Source of the DNA: Pseudomonas sp. FeN3W
GTDB taxonomy: Bacteria; Pseudomonadota; Gammaproteobacteria; Pseudomonadales; Pseudomonadaceae
Length of the DNA: 64,000 nucleotides
Direction: 5' to 3'
Assembly (NCBI GenBank): GCA_030263805.2
Contig: CP136010.1
Location: 4,107,001 to 4,171,000, forward strand
Positions 8,463 through 16,729 of the stretch are shown piece by piece. The stretch's first letter is position 1. Each line of letters starts with the position of its first letter. Both the position numbers and the translations under genes were made by a program. Below the pieces are notes generated by a model, which worked only from the letters and a program-made list of their open reading frames with translations, had not been told where the DNA came from and did no database searches.

Positions 8463-10025
8463 ATGTTGGACACCAATCTCAAGACCCAGTTGAAAGCCTA
8501 CCTGGAGAAGGTCACCCAGCCCTTCGAGATCGTCGCGTCCCTCGATGACGGCGAGAAATCCCGGGAGCTGCTGAGCCTGCTGCAGGACATCGCCAGCCTC
8601 AGCGACAAGATCATCCTCAAGACCGACGGCGACGATGCGCGCAAACCCTCGTTCGCCCTCAACCGCATCGGCGGCGACATCAGCCTGCGCTTCGCCGGCA
8701 TCCCCATGGGCCACGAATTCACCTCGCTGGTGCTGGCCCTGCTGCAGGTCGGTGGCCATCCGTCGAAGACCGCACCGGAAGTGATCGAGCAGATCAAGGC
8801 GCTGGAGGGCGACTACCGCTTCGAAACCTACTTCTCGCTGTCCTGCCAGAACTGCCCGGACGTGGTCCAGGCGCTGAACCTGATGGCCGTGCTCAACCCG
8901 AACATCAAGCACGTGGCCATCGACGGCGCGCTGTTCCAGGACGAAGTCGAAGCCCGCCAGATCATGTCGGTGCCGAGCATCTACCTCAACGGCGAGCTGT
9001 TCACCCAGGGCCGCATGAGCGAGGAGGAAATCCTCGCCAAGCTCGACACCGGCTCCAGCGCCCGTGATGCCGAGAAGCTCAAGGCCAAGGACGCCTTCGA
9101 CGTGCTGGTGGTCGGCGGCGGCCCGGCCGGCGCCGCCGCGGCGATCTATGCGGCGCGCAAGGGCATCCGCACCGGCGTGGCGGCCGAGCGCTTCGGCGGC
9201 CAGGTGCTCGACACCATGGCCATCGAGAACTTCATCTCGGTGAAGGAAACCGAAGGGCCGAAACTGGCCCGCGCGCTGGAAGAACACGTGCGCGAATACG
9301 ACGTCGACATCATGAACCTGCAGCGCGCCAGCCAGCTGATCCCGGCGGGCGACGACGGCCTGCACCGCGTGCAGTTCGAGAACGGCGGCGAACTCAAGGC
9401 CAAGACCCTGATCCTTGCCACCGGCGCGCGCTGGCGCGAGATGAACGTGCCCGGCGAGCAGGAGTACCGTGGCCGTGGCGTGGCCTACTGCCCGCACTGC
9501 GATGGCCCGCTGTTCAAGGGCAAGCGTGTGGCGGTGATCGGTGGCGGCAACTCCGGGGTGGAAGCGGCGATCGACTTGGCCGGCATCGTCGCCCACGTCA
9601 CCCTGCTGGAATTCGGCGAGGAACTGCGGGCCGACGCGGTGCTGCAGCGCAAGCTCAACAGCCTGCCCAACGTCCGCGTGCTGAAAATGGCGCAGACCAC
9701 CGAGGTTAAGGGCGACGGGCAGAAAGTCACCGGGCTGGTCTACAAGGACCGCGCCACGGACGAAATGCATGAAGTGGAACTGGAAGGCATCTTCGTGCAG
9801 ATCGGCCTGCTGCCCAACAGCGACTGGCTCAAGGGCAGCGTGGAGCTGAGCCGGTTCGGCGAAATCATCGTCGACGCCAAGGGCCAGACCAACATCCCCG
9901 GGGTGTTCGCCGCGGGCGACGTGACCACGGTGCCGTACAAGCAGATCGTGATCGCCGTGGGTGAAGGCGCCAAGGCCTCGCTGAGTGCCTTCGATCACCT
10001 GATCCGGTCTTCCGCGCCGGCCTGA
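8463..10025 (+). CDS. ahpF: AhpF, alkyl hydroperoxide reductase flavoprotein subunit
   Basis: A 520-residue NADH-dependent FAD protein that reduces AhpC. The N-terminal domain has two thioredoxin folds with the CQNC redox pair near residue 130. The FAD motif VVGGGPAGAAAA is near residue 215, the thioredoxin-reductase-like CPHC pair near residue 345, the NAD motif VIGGGNSGVEAA near residue 360, and the FAD closing motif GVFAAGDVT near the end. All redox centres are intact. A strong terminator follows at 10042-10074. Start is the ATG at 8463 (MLDTNLKTQL), as in the family. Confidence 0.97.
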   Translation: MLDTNLKTQLKAYLEKVTQPFEIVASLDDGEKSRELLSLLQDIASLSDKIILKTDGDDARKPSFALNRIGGDISLRFAGIPMGHEFTSLVLALLQVGGHPSKTAPEVIEQIKALEGDYRFETYFSLSCQNCPDVVQALNLMAVLNPNIKHVAIDGALFQDEVEARQIMSVPSIYLNGELFTQGRMSEEEILAKLDTGSSARDAEKLKAKDAFDVLVVGGGPAGAAAAIYAARKGIRTGVAAERFGGQVLDTMAIENFISVKETEGPKLARALEEHVREYDVDIMNLQRASQLIPAGDDGLHRVQFENGGELKAKTLILATGARWREMNVPGEQEYRGRGVAYCPHCDGPLFKGKRVAVIGGGNSGVEAAIDLAGIVAHVTLLEFGEELRADAVLQRKLNSLPNVRVLKMAQTTEVKGDGQKVTGLVYKDRATDEMHEVELEGIFVQIGLLPNSDWLKGSVELSRFGEIIVDAKGQTNIPGVFAAGDVTTVPYKQIVIAVGEGAKASLSAFDHLIRSSAPA

Positions 10026-10041
10026 ATCGAGGCGCAGAAAG

Positions 10042-10074
10042 AAGGGGAGCAACCTCGCGGTGCTCCCCTTTTTT
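10042..10074 (+). terminator. Rho-independent terminator of ahpF
   Basis: A perfect 10-bp stem (AAGGGGAGCA at 10042-10051 with TGCTCCCCTT at 10061-10070) is followed by further T residues, 16 bases after the ahpF stop. Confidence 0.92.
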
Positions 10075-10159
10075 CGTTTCCGGCGCTCGGCGGGCCCCTC
10101 AGGCAGAAGCGAACGCCTGCCGTCGCGCCGGGTCTCAGGACGTACATGCCGAGCAGTCC

Positions 10160-11305
10160 ATGGAGCTGTCCACGACGATGATGAATGCGCAAACGCTGCA
10201 GAGCTCACGCAGGGTCGTGCTGACCTATGCCAACCGACCACGCGAGCCGCAGCATGAGAAGGTCGTCCACGCGGCCTTGGCCGAACGCCTGGCGAACTTG
10301 CTGGGGATGAGTTACGGCGGTGAGTACGATCCAGCGCGTCGTTATGACGCCCATCCCTACCTGGTACCGTCGGGTACCGTCGTCGGCCTCCGCGAAGCCC
10401 AGGAACTCGGGCTGAACGAAGAGGGTGACCTGTTCGGTGGTGTCGTGCCGCAGGCCTTTGTCGAAACCAAGGCGATCACCCATCCGCTGGTGCGTCCGGA
10501 CGCCGTGGCGCCGGTCGGCTGGTCACGGGACTTCAGTACCCAGGTCAAGGGCAGCGTGCTGGCCGGTTACAGCGCCTTCAGCATTGACGATGCGCGTGAC
10601 GCCGGGCGGCGCCTTTTGCACGAGGGGCCGGTGCGGATCAAGCCAGTACGCGCCACTGGTGGCCGCGGGCAGCAGCGCGTCGATGATGCCGATACCCTCG
10701 ATGAGGCCTTGTTTGCGCTCGATGAAAAGGAGCTGGCCCAGTACGGTCTGGTTCTGGAGGCGCATCTGGATCGCGTCACCACCTTCAGTGTCGGTCAGGT
10801 GCGGGTTGGAGGCCGTCTGGCCAGTTACTACGGCACGCAGCGCCTGACTCAGGACAATGCGGATAACGAGGTGTATGGCGGCTCGGATCTGGTGGTCGTC
10901 GATGGCGACTTCGAGGTGCTGATGGCCCTTGATCTGCCGGAGGCGATACGACTGGCCGTGCGCCAGGCGCAGGTCTATGACGAGGCAGCCTCGGCCTGTT
11001 ATCGGCATTTCTTCGCCTCGCGGCGTAACTACGACATCGCCCAGGGCGTCGATGGCCGCGGCCAGCCACGTTCCGGCGTGCTCGAGCAGTCCTGGCGTAT
11101 CGGCGGTGCCAGCAGTGCCGAAGTGGCTGCCCTGGAAGTCTTCAGGCAAGGCACCTCGGCGCGCGCGGTGAAGGCGTCTTCGCTGGAGTTCTATGGGCGC
11201 GAGCGAAGCGTGCCGGCTGGTGCGCAAGTTCTGTACCGGGACGAGGACGCCGATGTGGGTTTCATCACCAAGTGTGTAACGGTGGAGGACTATGGCGACG
11301 CATAG
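10160..11305 (+). CDS. DUF3182 family protein, ATP-grasp-like
   Basis: A 381-residue protein that I recognise as DUF3182, a family of unknown function with an ATP-grasp-like look. Supporting segments are VRIKPVRATGGRGQQRVDD (a glycine-rich nucleotide loop near residue 165), YGLVLEAHLDRVTTFSVGQVRVGG, and SDLVVVDGDFEVLM. No signal peptide or membrane helix is evident. The stop overlaps the start of an alpha/beta hydrolase by 14 bases, so the two are co-translated; the pairing implies a joint pathway, perhaps ligation and hydrolysis of an amide or ester. The start could be the ATG at 10160, 10178 or 10181. Confidence 0.75.
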   Translation: MELSTTMMNAQTLQSSRRVVLTYANRPREPQHEKVVHAALAERLANLLGMSYGGEYDPARRYDAHPYLVPSGTVVGLREAQELGLNEEGDLFGGVVPQAFVETKAITHPLVRPDAVAPVGWSRDFSTQVKGSVLAGYSAFSIDDARDAGRRLLHEGPVRIKPVRATGGRGQQRVDDADTLDEALFALDEKELAQYGLVLEAHLDRVTTFSVGQVRVGGRLASYYGTQRLTQDNADNEVYGGSDLVVVDGDFEVLMALDLPEAIRLAVRQAQVYDEAASACYRHFFASRRNYDIAQGVDGRGQPRSGVLEQSWRIGGASSAEVAALEVFRQGTSARAVKASSLEFYGRERSVPAGAQVLYRDEDADVGFITKCVTVEDYGDA

Positions 11306-12068
11306 CGAAATGGTGAACATCCTGGTAGATGATGAGCATATCGCCGGGACCTTCCTGTCACCGCCGGAGAAGATGCCGGGCGTGCTGTTCGTGCACGGCT
11401 GGGGTGGCAGCCAGCAGCGTGACCTGAACCGCGCGCGTGGTATCGCCGGGCTTGGTTGCGTCTGTCTGTCGTTCGATCTGCGCGGCCATGCGCAGACCCG
11501 TGCGCAGCAGGAAACCGTGACGCGGGAGCAGAACCTCGATGATCTGCTCGCCGCTTACGATCTGCTGGCCCAGCACCCGCATATCGACCCCTCGGCGATC
11601 GCTGTGGTCGGCACCAGCTATGGCGGTTACCTGGCGGCGATTCTCACCGCGCTGCGTCCGGTGAAGTGGCTGGCCCTGCGCGTGCCGGCGCTGTACCGCG
11701 ACGAGGAGTGGCAGGTGCCCAAGCGCCAGCTCGATCGCGATGTACTCAACCAGCTGCGCAGCCGGCGCGTACTACCGGACGAGAACCGCGCGTTGGCCGC
11801 CTGCGCGGCGTTTCGCGGCGACGTGCTGATCGTCGAATCCGAGCACGACACCTTCGTCCCGCACGAAACCATCATGAGCTATCGTGCCGCCTTCCATAGC
11901 ACCCATTCCCTCACTCATCGCATCATCGACGGTGCCGACCATGCGCTGAGCAACGAGCGCTGTCAGGAGGGCTACACCTCGATTCTGGTGAACTGGGCGA
12001 CCGAGATGATCATCGGGGCGCGTCTCGACGAAAAATCCCCTGAGGGTTTCAAGGCGGTCGACGAATAG
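11292..12068 (+). CDS. Alpha/beta hydrolase paired with DUF3182
   Basis: A 258-residue alpha/beta hydrolase. The oxyanion region is VLFVHGWGGSQQRD near residue 35, the nucleophile elbow is GTSYG near residue 105 (Ser nucleophile), the acid is probably Asp in ESEHDTFV near residue 190, and the His is in DGADHAL near residue 218. No signal peptide, so it acts in the cytoplasm; it looks like the dienelactone hydrolase/acyl-peptidase-like group. GGTGGAGG precedes the ATG by 5 bases inside the DUF3182 gene. Substrate unknown. Confidence 0.85.
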   Translation: MATHSEMVNILVDDEHIAGTFLSPPEKMPGVLFVHGWGGSQQRDLNRARGIAGLGCVCLSFDLRGHAQTRAQQETVTREQNLDDLLAAYDLLAQHPHIDPSAIAVVGTSYGGYLAAILTALRPVKWLALRVPALYRDEEWQVPKRQLDRDVLNQLRSRRVLPDENRALAACAAFRGDVLIVESEHDTFVPHETIMSYRAAFHSTHSLTHRIIDGADHALSNERCQEGYTSILVNWATEMIIGARLDEKSPEGFKAVDE

Positions 12069-12125
12069 CAGATCAACACCCACCTTTCAGAGCCCTACGG
12101 CTTGCCATGGAGAACATCGCGGGGC

Positions 12126-13154
12126 TCACTCGGGATGTGTCGGTGGTGGCGTGGGGCCGACGAAACGGCTCCAGCGGCGGTCGAGCACCTGCTGCTTGAG
12201 CACTTCGATGACGTCGACCAGCAGTTCTTCCAGCGCCAGGTCGGTATTTTCGTCCTGGTAGACCCAGGCATCGAAGAACTCGTCGGCGAGAGTGCCGGCC
12301 AGTGCCTGGAACTGCGGGCCACGCATGCCTTCCACGGCGCCCTGCAGCAGCCGCGCGGCGATGTCGCTCAGCGCATCGTCGAGCGTGCTGGCCAAGCGGT
12401 TGCCCAGTGGCAGGCGCCGCAGATTGTGCATTTCGGGATTGTTCTGCAGCGCCTGGTGAATCAACTGGCTGACATAGCCTTCGATGGCGCCGCGGTTGTC
12501 GCGGTAGCCGGTTTCCAGCATGTCCTGCAGGCGCCGCGAGATGTCGTTGAGCAAGCGCTGTTTGCGCGGCCGCACCACTTCCTGCAGGAGGCGGCGCGAA
12601 AGGTCGTCGCTGGCGCCGATTTCCTGCTGCAGGCGGCCGAACAGGCGCACCATCACCCGGTCGGAAAGCTCCTCGATCAGCAGGTAGTAATAACGGCTGA
12701 ACAGGCCGTAAATGGCCCAGTCGCGCATGTCGATCAGCCCCAGGCGCTGCAGGCGGATCAGCAGCGCGCCGACACGCAGTACGCGCAACCAGCGCAGCCC
12801 GGCCAGCGGAATGCAGCCGAGCACGTCATACCAGTGCGCGAACGGGTAGTAGTACCAACGTGCGTAGCGGCGCTCGAACAGCGCCACGGTCCAGCCGAGC
12901 AGCACGTCGAAGACGAAGATCGCGACGAAGCCCAGGTCGATGTACTGGAAGTTGGCGTGAATACTCTGCTGGTAACGCGCATGCAGCTCTGGCGCGAGGT
13001 CCGCCAGCACTGCGCTGACAGGCTGCAGGGCGAACAGGCTGTCGAACAGAATCAGCGACAGGTTGATGCACACCAACAGGACGATGAAGGCTTCCCAGGC
13101 GGCGTGCAGCTGGTCGCGACGGCGGGCCTGTCGCGCCACGACCGGCTCAGTCAT
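12126..13154 (-). CDS. Predicted ion-transporter-like membrane protein
   Basis: A 342-residue protein with four predicted membrane segments in the N-terminal 160 residues (AFIVLLVCINLSLILFDSL; FVAIFVFDVLLGWTVALF; a CIPLAGLRWLRVLRVGALL segment with regularly spaced Arg) and a long helical cytoplasmic C-terminus. The LRWLRVLRV stretch resembles the S4 voltage sensor of the ion-channel superfamily, but I see no selectivity filter. Databases often label relatives as preprotein translocase SecA, which the sequence does not support. The chosen ATG at 13154 overlaps the stop of the cobalamin adenosyltransferase gene by 8 bases. Confidence 0.65.
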   Translation of the reverse strand: MTEPVVARQARRRDQLHAAWEAFIVLLVCINLSLILFDSLFALQPVSAVLADLAPELHARYQQSIHANFQYIDLGFVAIFVFDVLLGWTVALFERRYARWYYYPFAHWYDVLGCIPLAGLRWLRVLRVGALLIRLQRLGLIDMRDWAIYGLFSRYYYLLIEELSDRVMVRLFGRLQQEIGASDDLSRRLLQEVVRPRKQRLLNDISRRLQDMLETGYRDNRGAIEGYVSQLIHQALQNNPEMHNLRRLPLGNRLASTLDDALSDIAARLLQGAVEGMRGPQFQALAGTLADEFFDAWVYQDENTDLALEELLVDVIEVLKQQVLDRRWSRFVGPTPPPTHPE

Positions 13155-13737
13155 CCGCGGCAGGTGAAGCAGCGGCTGGCTGCCAGAGTATTTCACCGCA
13201 ACCCTGGCGCCGAGCGATCAAGCGGGCGGCGACGAACAGCGCATCGGAGAGCCGGTTCAGATAGGCCAGCAGCACCGGGCGTACCGTTTCGCTGGCATTG
13301 AGCTGTTGACAACGACGCTCGGCAGTGCGCGTCATGCTGCGGCACAGGTGGGCGAGGGCGATCAGCCGGGAACCGCCTGGCAGGATGAATTCCTTCAGCG
13401 GCCCGAGCTCCTGGTTCCAGCGATCGATGGCCTGTTCCAGTCGCTCGATTTCGTTGTCCTGCAGCGCCTGGTAGTCGGGCATCGCCAGCTCGCCGCCGAG
13501 GTCGAACAAGCGGTGCTGGCAAGGCGCGAAAACGCTGATCAGCTCGTCGAGCGCTGGCCATTGCACCTGCGCATCGGCCAGTTCGGCCAGCAGCAGGCCG
13601 AGCTGACTGTTGAGGGTGTCGACCTCGCCCATGGCCTCCACGCGAGGATGGTCCTTGGCAACCCGACGGCCGTCGCCGAGGCCGGTTTCGCCGCTATCGC
13701 CGGTGCGGGTGTAGATTTTCGACAGTCGATTGCCCAT
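13147..13737 (-). CDS. PduO-type cob(I)alamin adenosyltransferase
   Basis: A 196-residue adenosyltransferase that attaches the adenosyl group of ATP to cob(I)alamin. The ATP-binding N-terminus KIYTRTGDSGETGLGDGRRV is diagnostic of the PduO family, as are VEAMGEVDTLNSQLG and the C-terminal motif ALFVAARLI near residue 178. Trimeric cytoplasmic enzyme in characterised members. It lies 16 bases after the kinase gene and overlaps the ion-transporter-like gene, so it belongs to the minus-strand run from 17695 to 12126. Confidence 0.93.
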   Translation of the reverse strand: MGNRLSKIYTRTGDSGETGLGDGRRVAKDHPRVEAMGEVDTLNSQLGLLLAELADAQVQWPALDELISVFAPCQHRLFDLGGELAMPDYQALQDNEIERLEQAIDRWNQELGPLKEFILPGGSRLIALAHLCRSMTRTAERRCQQLNASETVRPVLLAYLNRLSDALFVAARLIARRQGCGEILWQPAAASPAADD

Positions 13738-13753
13738 GTATCGGTTCCTTGGT

Positions 13754-15769
13754 TCAGGTCGCCATCTGCTCGCCGGGCGAGTTCAGTGGCAACCGCAGGG
13801 TGAATGTGGTGCCGTGGCCTGTGTGGCACTGCACCTCCATCTGCCCTTGATGGTTGTTGGTGATGATGAAATACGAGACGGAAAGACCCAGCCCGGTTCC
13901 CTGGCCGACTTCCTTGGTGGTGAAGAATGGCTCGAAGATGCGCTTGCGCACATTCTCCGGGATGCCACCACCGTTGTCCTCGACGTGGATTTCAGCCCAC
14001 GGCGGATTCAGGCGCGTGCGCAGGATGATCTGTCCCGGCTCGTCGCTCTGATGGGTATGAATGGCCTGAGCGGCGTTCTTCAGCAGGTTGAGTAAGACCT
14101 GCTCCAGCTCGTTGCCGATGCACGGTACGCGGTCTATCCGCGGATCGAAGTCACGGACAATATCGATGGCCTTGAAATCGAAACCGTCGATCAGTGCGAA
14201 GTCGTTGCCGGCGATCTCCAGTGCCTGATCGATCAGAACGGGCAACTGGCAGTCCGCCAGCTGACGGTTGCTCATGCGGCTGAAGCTGAGCATGTGGCTG
14301 ACGATCTTCGCCGCTCGCGAGCCGGCCTGCTGGATACCATCGAGCAGCTGCGGCACTTCGCGGCGCTGTAGGTACTGGTTGACCGCTTCCAGGCGCACGC
14401 CGGTTTCCTCTGCGGCCTCGCGATTGCGCTCGAGCTCGGGCGAGAGCCGGCGGCGGATGTTCTGCGCGTTGTGCAGGATGGCGCCGAGAGGATTGTTGAT
14501 CTCGTGGGCCATGCCGGCCGCGAGGCTCCCCACCGAGAGCATTTTCTCCGACTGCACCATCATTTCTTCCATGTTGATGCGCTGGGTGATGTCGTCGATG
14601 CGGATCACCACACCGCGGCCACCTGCGCCGGTCAGCGGGTAGCAGGTCAGCGCATAGTGGTGCGGCTCGTCGTTGCGCATCCAGGTCACCCGCTCGATTT
14701 TCGCCACCACGTGCTGTTCCGAAGTACGGCGGATCTGCGCGAGAAACGACTTGAGCGGCTCGAAGGCGACGAACACCGGCTGGTTGAGGGCGTCATCCAG
14801 CGGCGTTCCGGAGAGGGCGCTGGCTTCCTGGTTCCATTGGGTGACGTAGAGCTGTTCGTCGAGTGCGATTAGCGCCGAGGGCATCGAATCGATGATGCTG
14901 TTGAGGTACTTCTGAAAGCCGGTCAGCTTCTGCTCGATCTTGCTGCGCACCTGCACTTCCAGCTCCAGCTTGCGGTTGGAGTGGCGGGTTTCCTCGGCCA
15001 GACCCTGGGCATGATCGAATGCCTCCTGGGCATCGTCACGGGCGCGCTTGAGCTGCTGCTCGCGGGCCTCCATGCGCGACAGCATGGTGTTGAAGGCATC
15101 GGCCAACCGGCCGATCTCGTCCTGGTTGCCGGGCTTGGCGCGCAGGGAATAGTCCTCCTCGCGGGTGACCTGGCGTGACAATGCTTCGAGCTCGCGAATC
15201 GGGCGGGTGATGAGTTGACGGATCTGCCGGGCGACCAGCACCCAGAGCAGCAGGCTGGCGACGAGAATGGCCAGGCTGGCGGTCAGCGTACCGGTGTAGA
15301 AGGCGCCGGGCAGCTCGCTGCTGGCGACCATCAGCAGATGCCCGGCACTGCCATCGGCTTGCGGCAGCCTGACCAGCAGGTTGGCGCGAATCTCGCTGGC
15401 ACGCCAATGCTCGACATCGCTGAGCTGTTCGGGCAGACGCAATCGGTCGCCTTGCTGGAGTTGCGCGAGGCTGTTGCCGTCGCGGTCGTAGATCATCGCG
15501 GCTCGCAGCGGCGCATAGCCGTCCAGGCGTTTGAGCAGTTTGCCGGCGGCTTCCGGCGAAGACAGCGCCCGCGCGCTCAGTTCTTCGGTAGCGAACAGCT
15601 CGCCGAGGGTGTGCATGGCCTGCGGCGCAACGCTCTGCCGTGAAATCCAGTAGGCCGCGCTGATGAACGTCAGGTTGGAAACCAGCAGAACGGCGGCAAG
15701 CAGGACGAGCAGGGCCAGCAGCAGTTTGCGGCCGACCGGAAGGTTTTCGAGGCGCTGACGCAGGATCAT
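13754..15769 (-). CDS. Membrane sensor histidine kinase (HAMP-PAS-HisKA-HATPase)
   Basis: A 671-residue kinase. TM1 covers residues 15-36, a periplasmic sensor about 37-158, TM2 about 160-181, HAMP about 182-240, a coiled coil to 285, a PAS domain about 288-395, the phosphoacceptor His422 in the H-box AAGMAHEINNPLGA, and a C-terminal HATPase with VEDNGGGIPENVR and GQGTGLGLSV. The H-box type is that of NtrB-like non-hybrid kinases. The likely partner is the response regulator encoded at 16730-17695, two genes upstream in the same run. The signal is unknown. Intact in all motifs. Confidence 0.92.
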   Translation of the reverse strand: MILRQRLENLPVGRKLLLALLVLLAAVLLVSNLTFISAAYWISRQSVAPQAMHTLGELFATEELSARALSSPEAAGKLLKRLDGYAPLRAAMIYDRDGNSLAQLQQGDRLRLPEQLSDVEHWRASEIRANLLVRLPQADGSAGHLLMVASSELPGAFYTGTLTASLAILVASLLLWVLVARQIRQLITRPIRELEALSRQVTREEDYSLRAKPGNQDEIGRLADAFNTMLSRMEAREQQLKRARDDAQEAFDHAQGLAEETRHSNRKLELEVQVRSKIEQKLTGFQKYLNSIIDSMPSALIALDEQLYVTQWNQEASALSGTPLDDALNQPVFVAFEPLKSFLAQIRRTSEQHVVAKIERVTWMRNDEPHHYALTCYPLTGAGGRGVVIRIDDITQRINMEEMMVQSEKMLSVGSLAAGMAHEINNPLGAILHNAQNIRRRLSPELERNREAAEETGVRLEAVNQYLQRREVPQLLDGIQQAGSRAAKIVSHMLSFSRMSNRQLADCQLPVLIDQALEIAGNDFALIDGFDFKAIDIVRDFDPRIDRVPCIGNELEQVLLNLLKNAAQAIHTHQSDEPGQIILRTRLNPPWAEIHVEDNGGGIPENVRKRIFEPFFTTKEVGQGTGLGLSVSYFIITNNHQGQMEVQCHTGHGTTFTLRLPLNSPGEQMAT

Positions 15770-15815
15770 TGGCGGGACACGGCATAGCAGAGAGTTTCTG
15801 CAGGGTAGCCGCGGC

Positions 15816-16727
15816 TCAGTCCGTGGGCAATCCGCGCTGGCTCAGGTGTTCACGCAGGTGGCGGTGCAGCTCGTGCAGCCGGGGTAGCGCGAGCCCCAGC
15901 GAGTCGGCGCTGCGGCAGGCATGGCCGAGCAGGTAGGCGATCTCGGTGCGCCGGCCGAGTCGAACGTCCTGATACATCGATGAATAGTTGGCCGCGGTGG
16001 CGTCGATCACCCGCAGTACCTCGTCTTGCAGATCGCTGGCCGCGACTGGCTGGCTGCTGGCTTCGAGCAGTTCGACGAGTTCTTGGCAAAGCCCGGAGAG
16101 CTGCTCGCGATGCTGCAGCAGCTCGCCATTACGGCAATCGTGGAGCACCGTCAGCGGATTGATCGCGCAGTTCAGTGCCAGCTTGCGCCAGAGCCGCGCC
16201 AGGATGTCGCAGGACCAGGTTTGCGGGATGCCCGCTCGGTTCAGTTCGTCCAGCCAGGCCGGTGCACTGCCGCCGTTCGAATCGCCCAGCCAGTTCTGCC
16301 CATGGCCGGCGAACACGACATGGAAATCGTCTTGTCGATAGGCTCCTTCGGTACTCGACACGAAGATGCAACGCGCCTGCGGCCAGCGTTCGGCGATCGC
16401 CTGCTGGCTGCCGAGGCCGTTCTGCAACAGGAGTATTTCGCAGCCAGAGGAGAGGCGGGACGCCACCTGAGCGACCGCGGCTTCGGCGTCGTAGGCCTTG
16501 CATGCAACCAGCAGGCGCTGGATTGGTTCGCTCGCATCAGGCAGTTCTGCCGGGATGGCGTAGAGCCGAGATAGATCTTCGGCAGTCAGCGTGAGTCCTC
16601 CGGCGCGCTGGTAATCGGCAAGGCGCTGGGCAGAGCGCAGGATTATCCGTACTGTTGCGCCCGCTCCAGCCAGGCGGGCCGCCCAGAGGCTGCCGAGTGC
16701 GCCTGCGCCGAGGACGTGCCAGCTCAC
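15816..16727 (-). CDS. panE: 2-dehydropantoate 2-reductase (ketopantoate reductase)
   Basis: A 303-residue reductase converting ketopantoate to pantoate with NADPH in pantothenate synthesis. The Rossmann motif GAGALGSLWAARLAGAG is at residues 7-23; LLLQNGLGSQ, the catalytic Lys region WRKLALNCAINPLTVL, and the Glu-bearing C-terminal helix follow the ApbA/PanE pattern. It sits between the response-regulator gene (2-base gap) and the kinase gene (46-base gap), an odd place for a vitamin enzyme, but the same order occurs in P. aeruginosa (PA4396-PA4398, from memory). Confidence 0.9.
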   Translation of the reverse strand: MSWHVLGAGALGSLWAARLAGAGATVRIILRSAQRLADYQRAGGLTLTAEDLSRLYAIPAELPDASEPIQRLLVACKAYDAEAAVAQVASRLSSGCEILLLQNGLGSQQAIAERWPQARCIFVSSTEGAYRQDDFHVVFAGHGQNWLGDSNGGSAPAWLDELNRAGIPQTWSCDILARLWRKLALNCAINPLTVLHDCRNGELLQHREQLSGLCQELVELLEASSQPVAASDLQDEVLRVIDATAANYSSMYQDVRLGRRTEIAYLLGHACRSADSLGLALPRLHELHRHLREHLSQRGLPTD

Positions 16728-16729
16728 CC

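Noticed and set aside
8379..10241. Open frame of 620 codons opposite ahpF
   Set aside because: Antisense to an intact AhpF; low-complexity translation rich in His, Gly and Asp, typical of GC-rich shadows.
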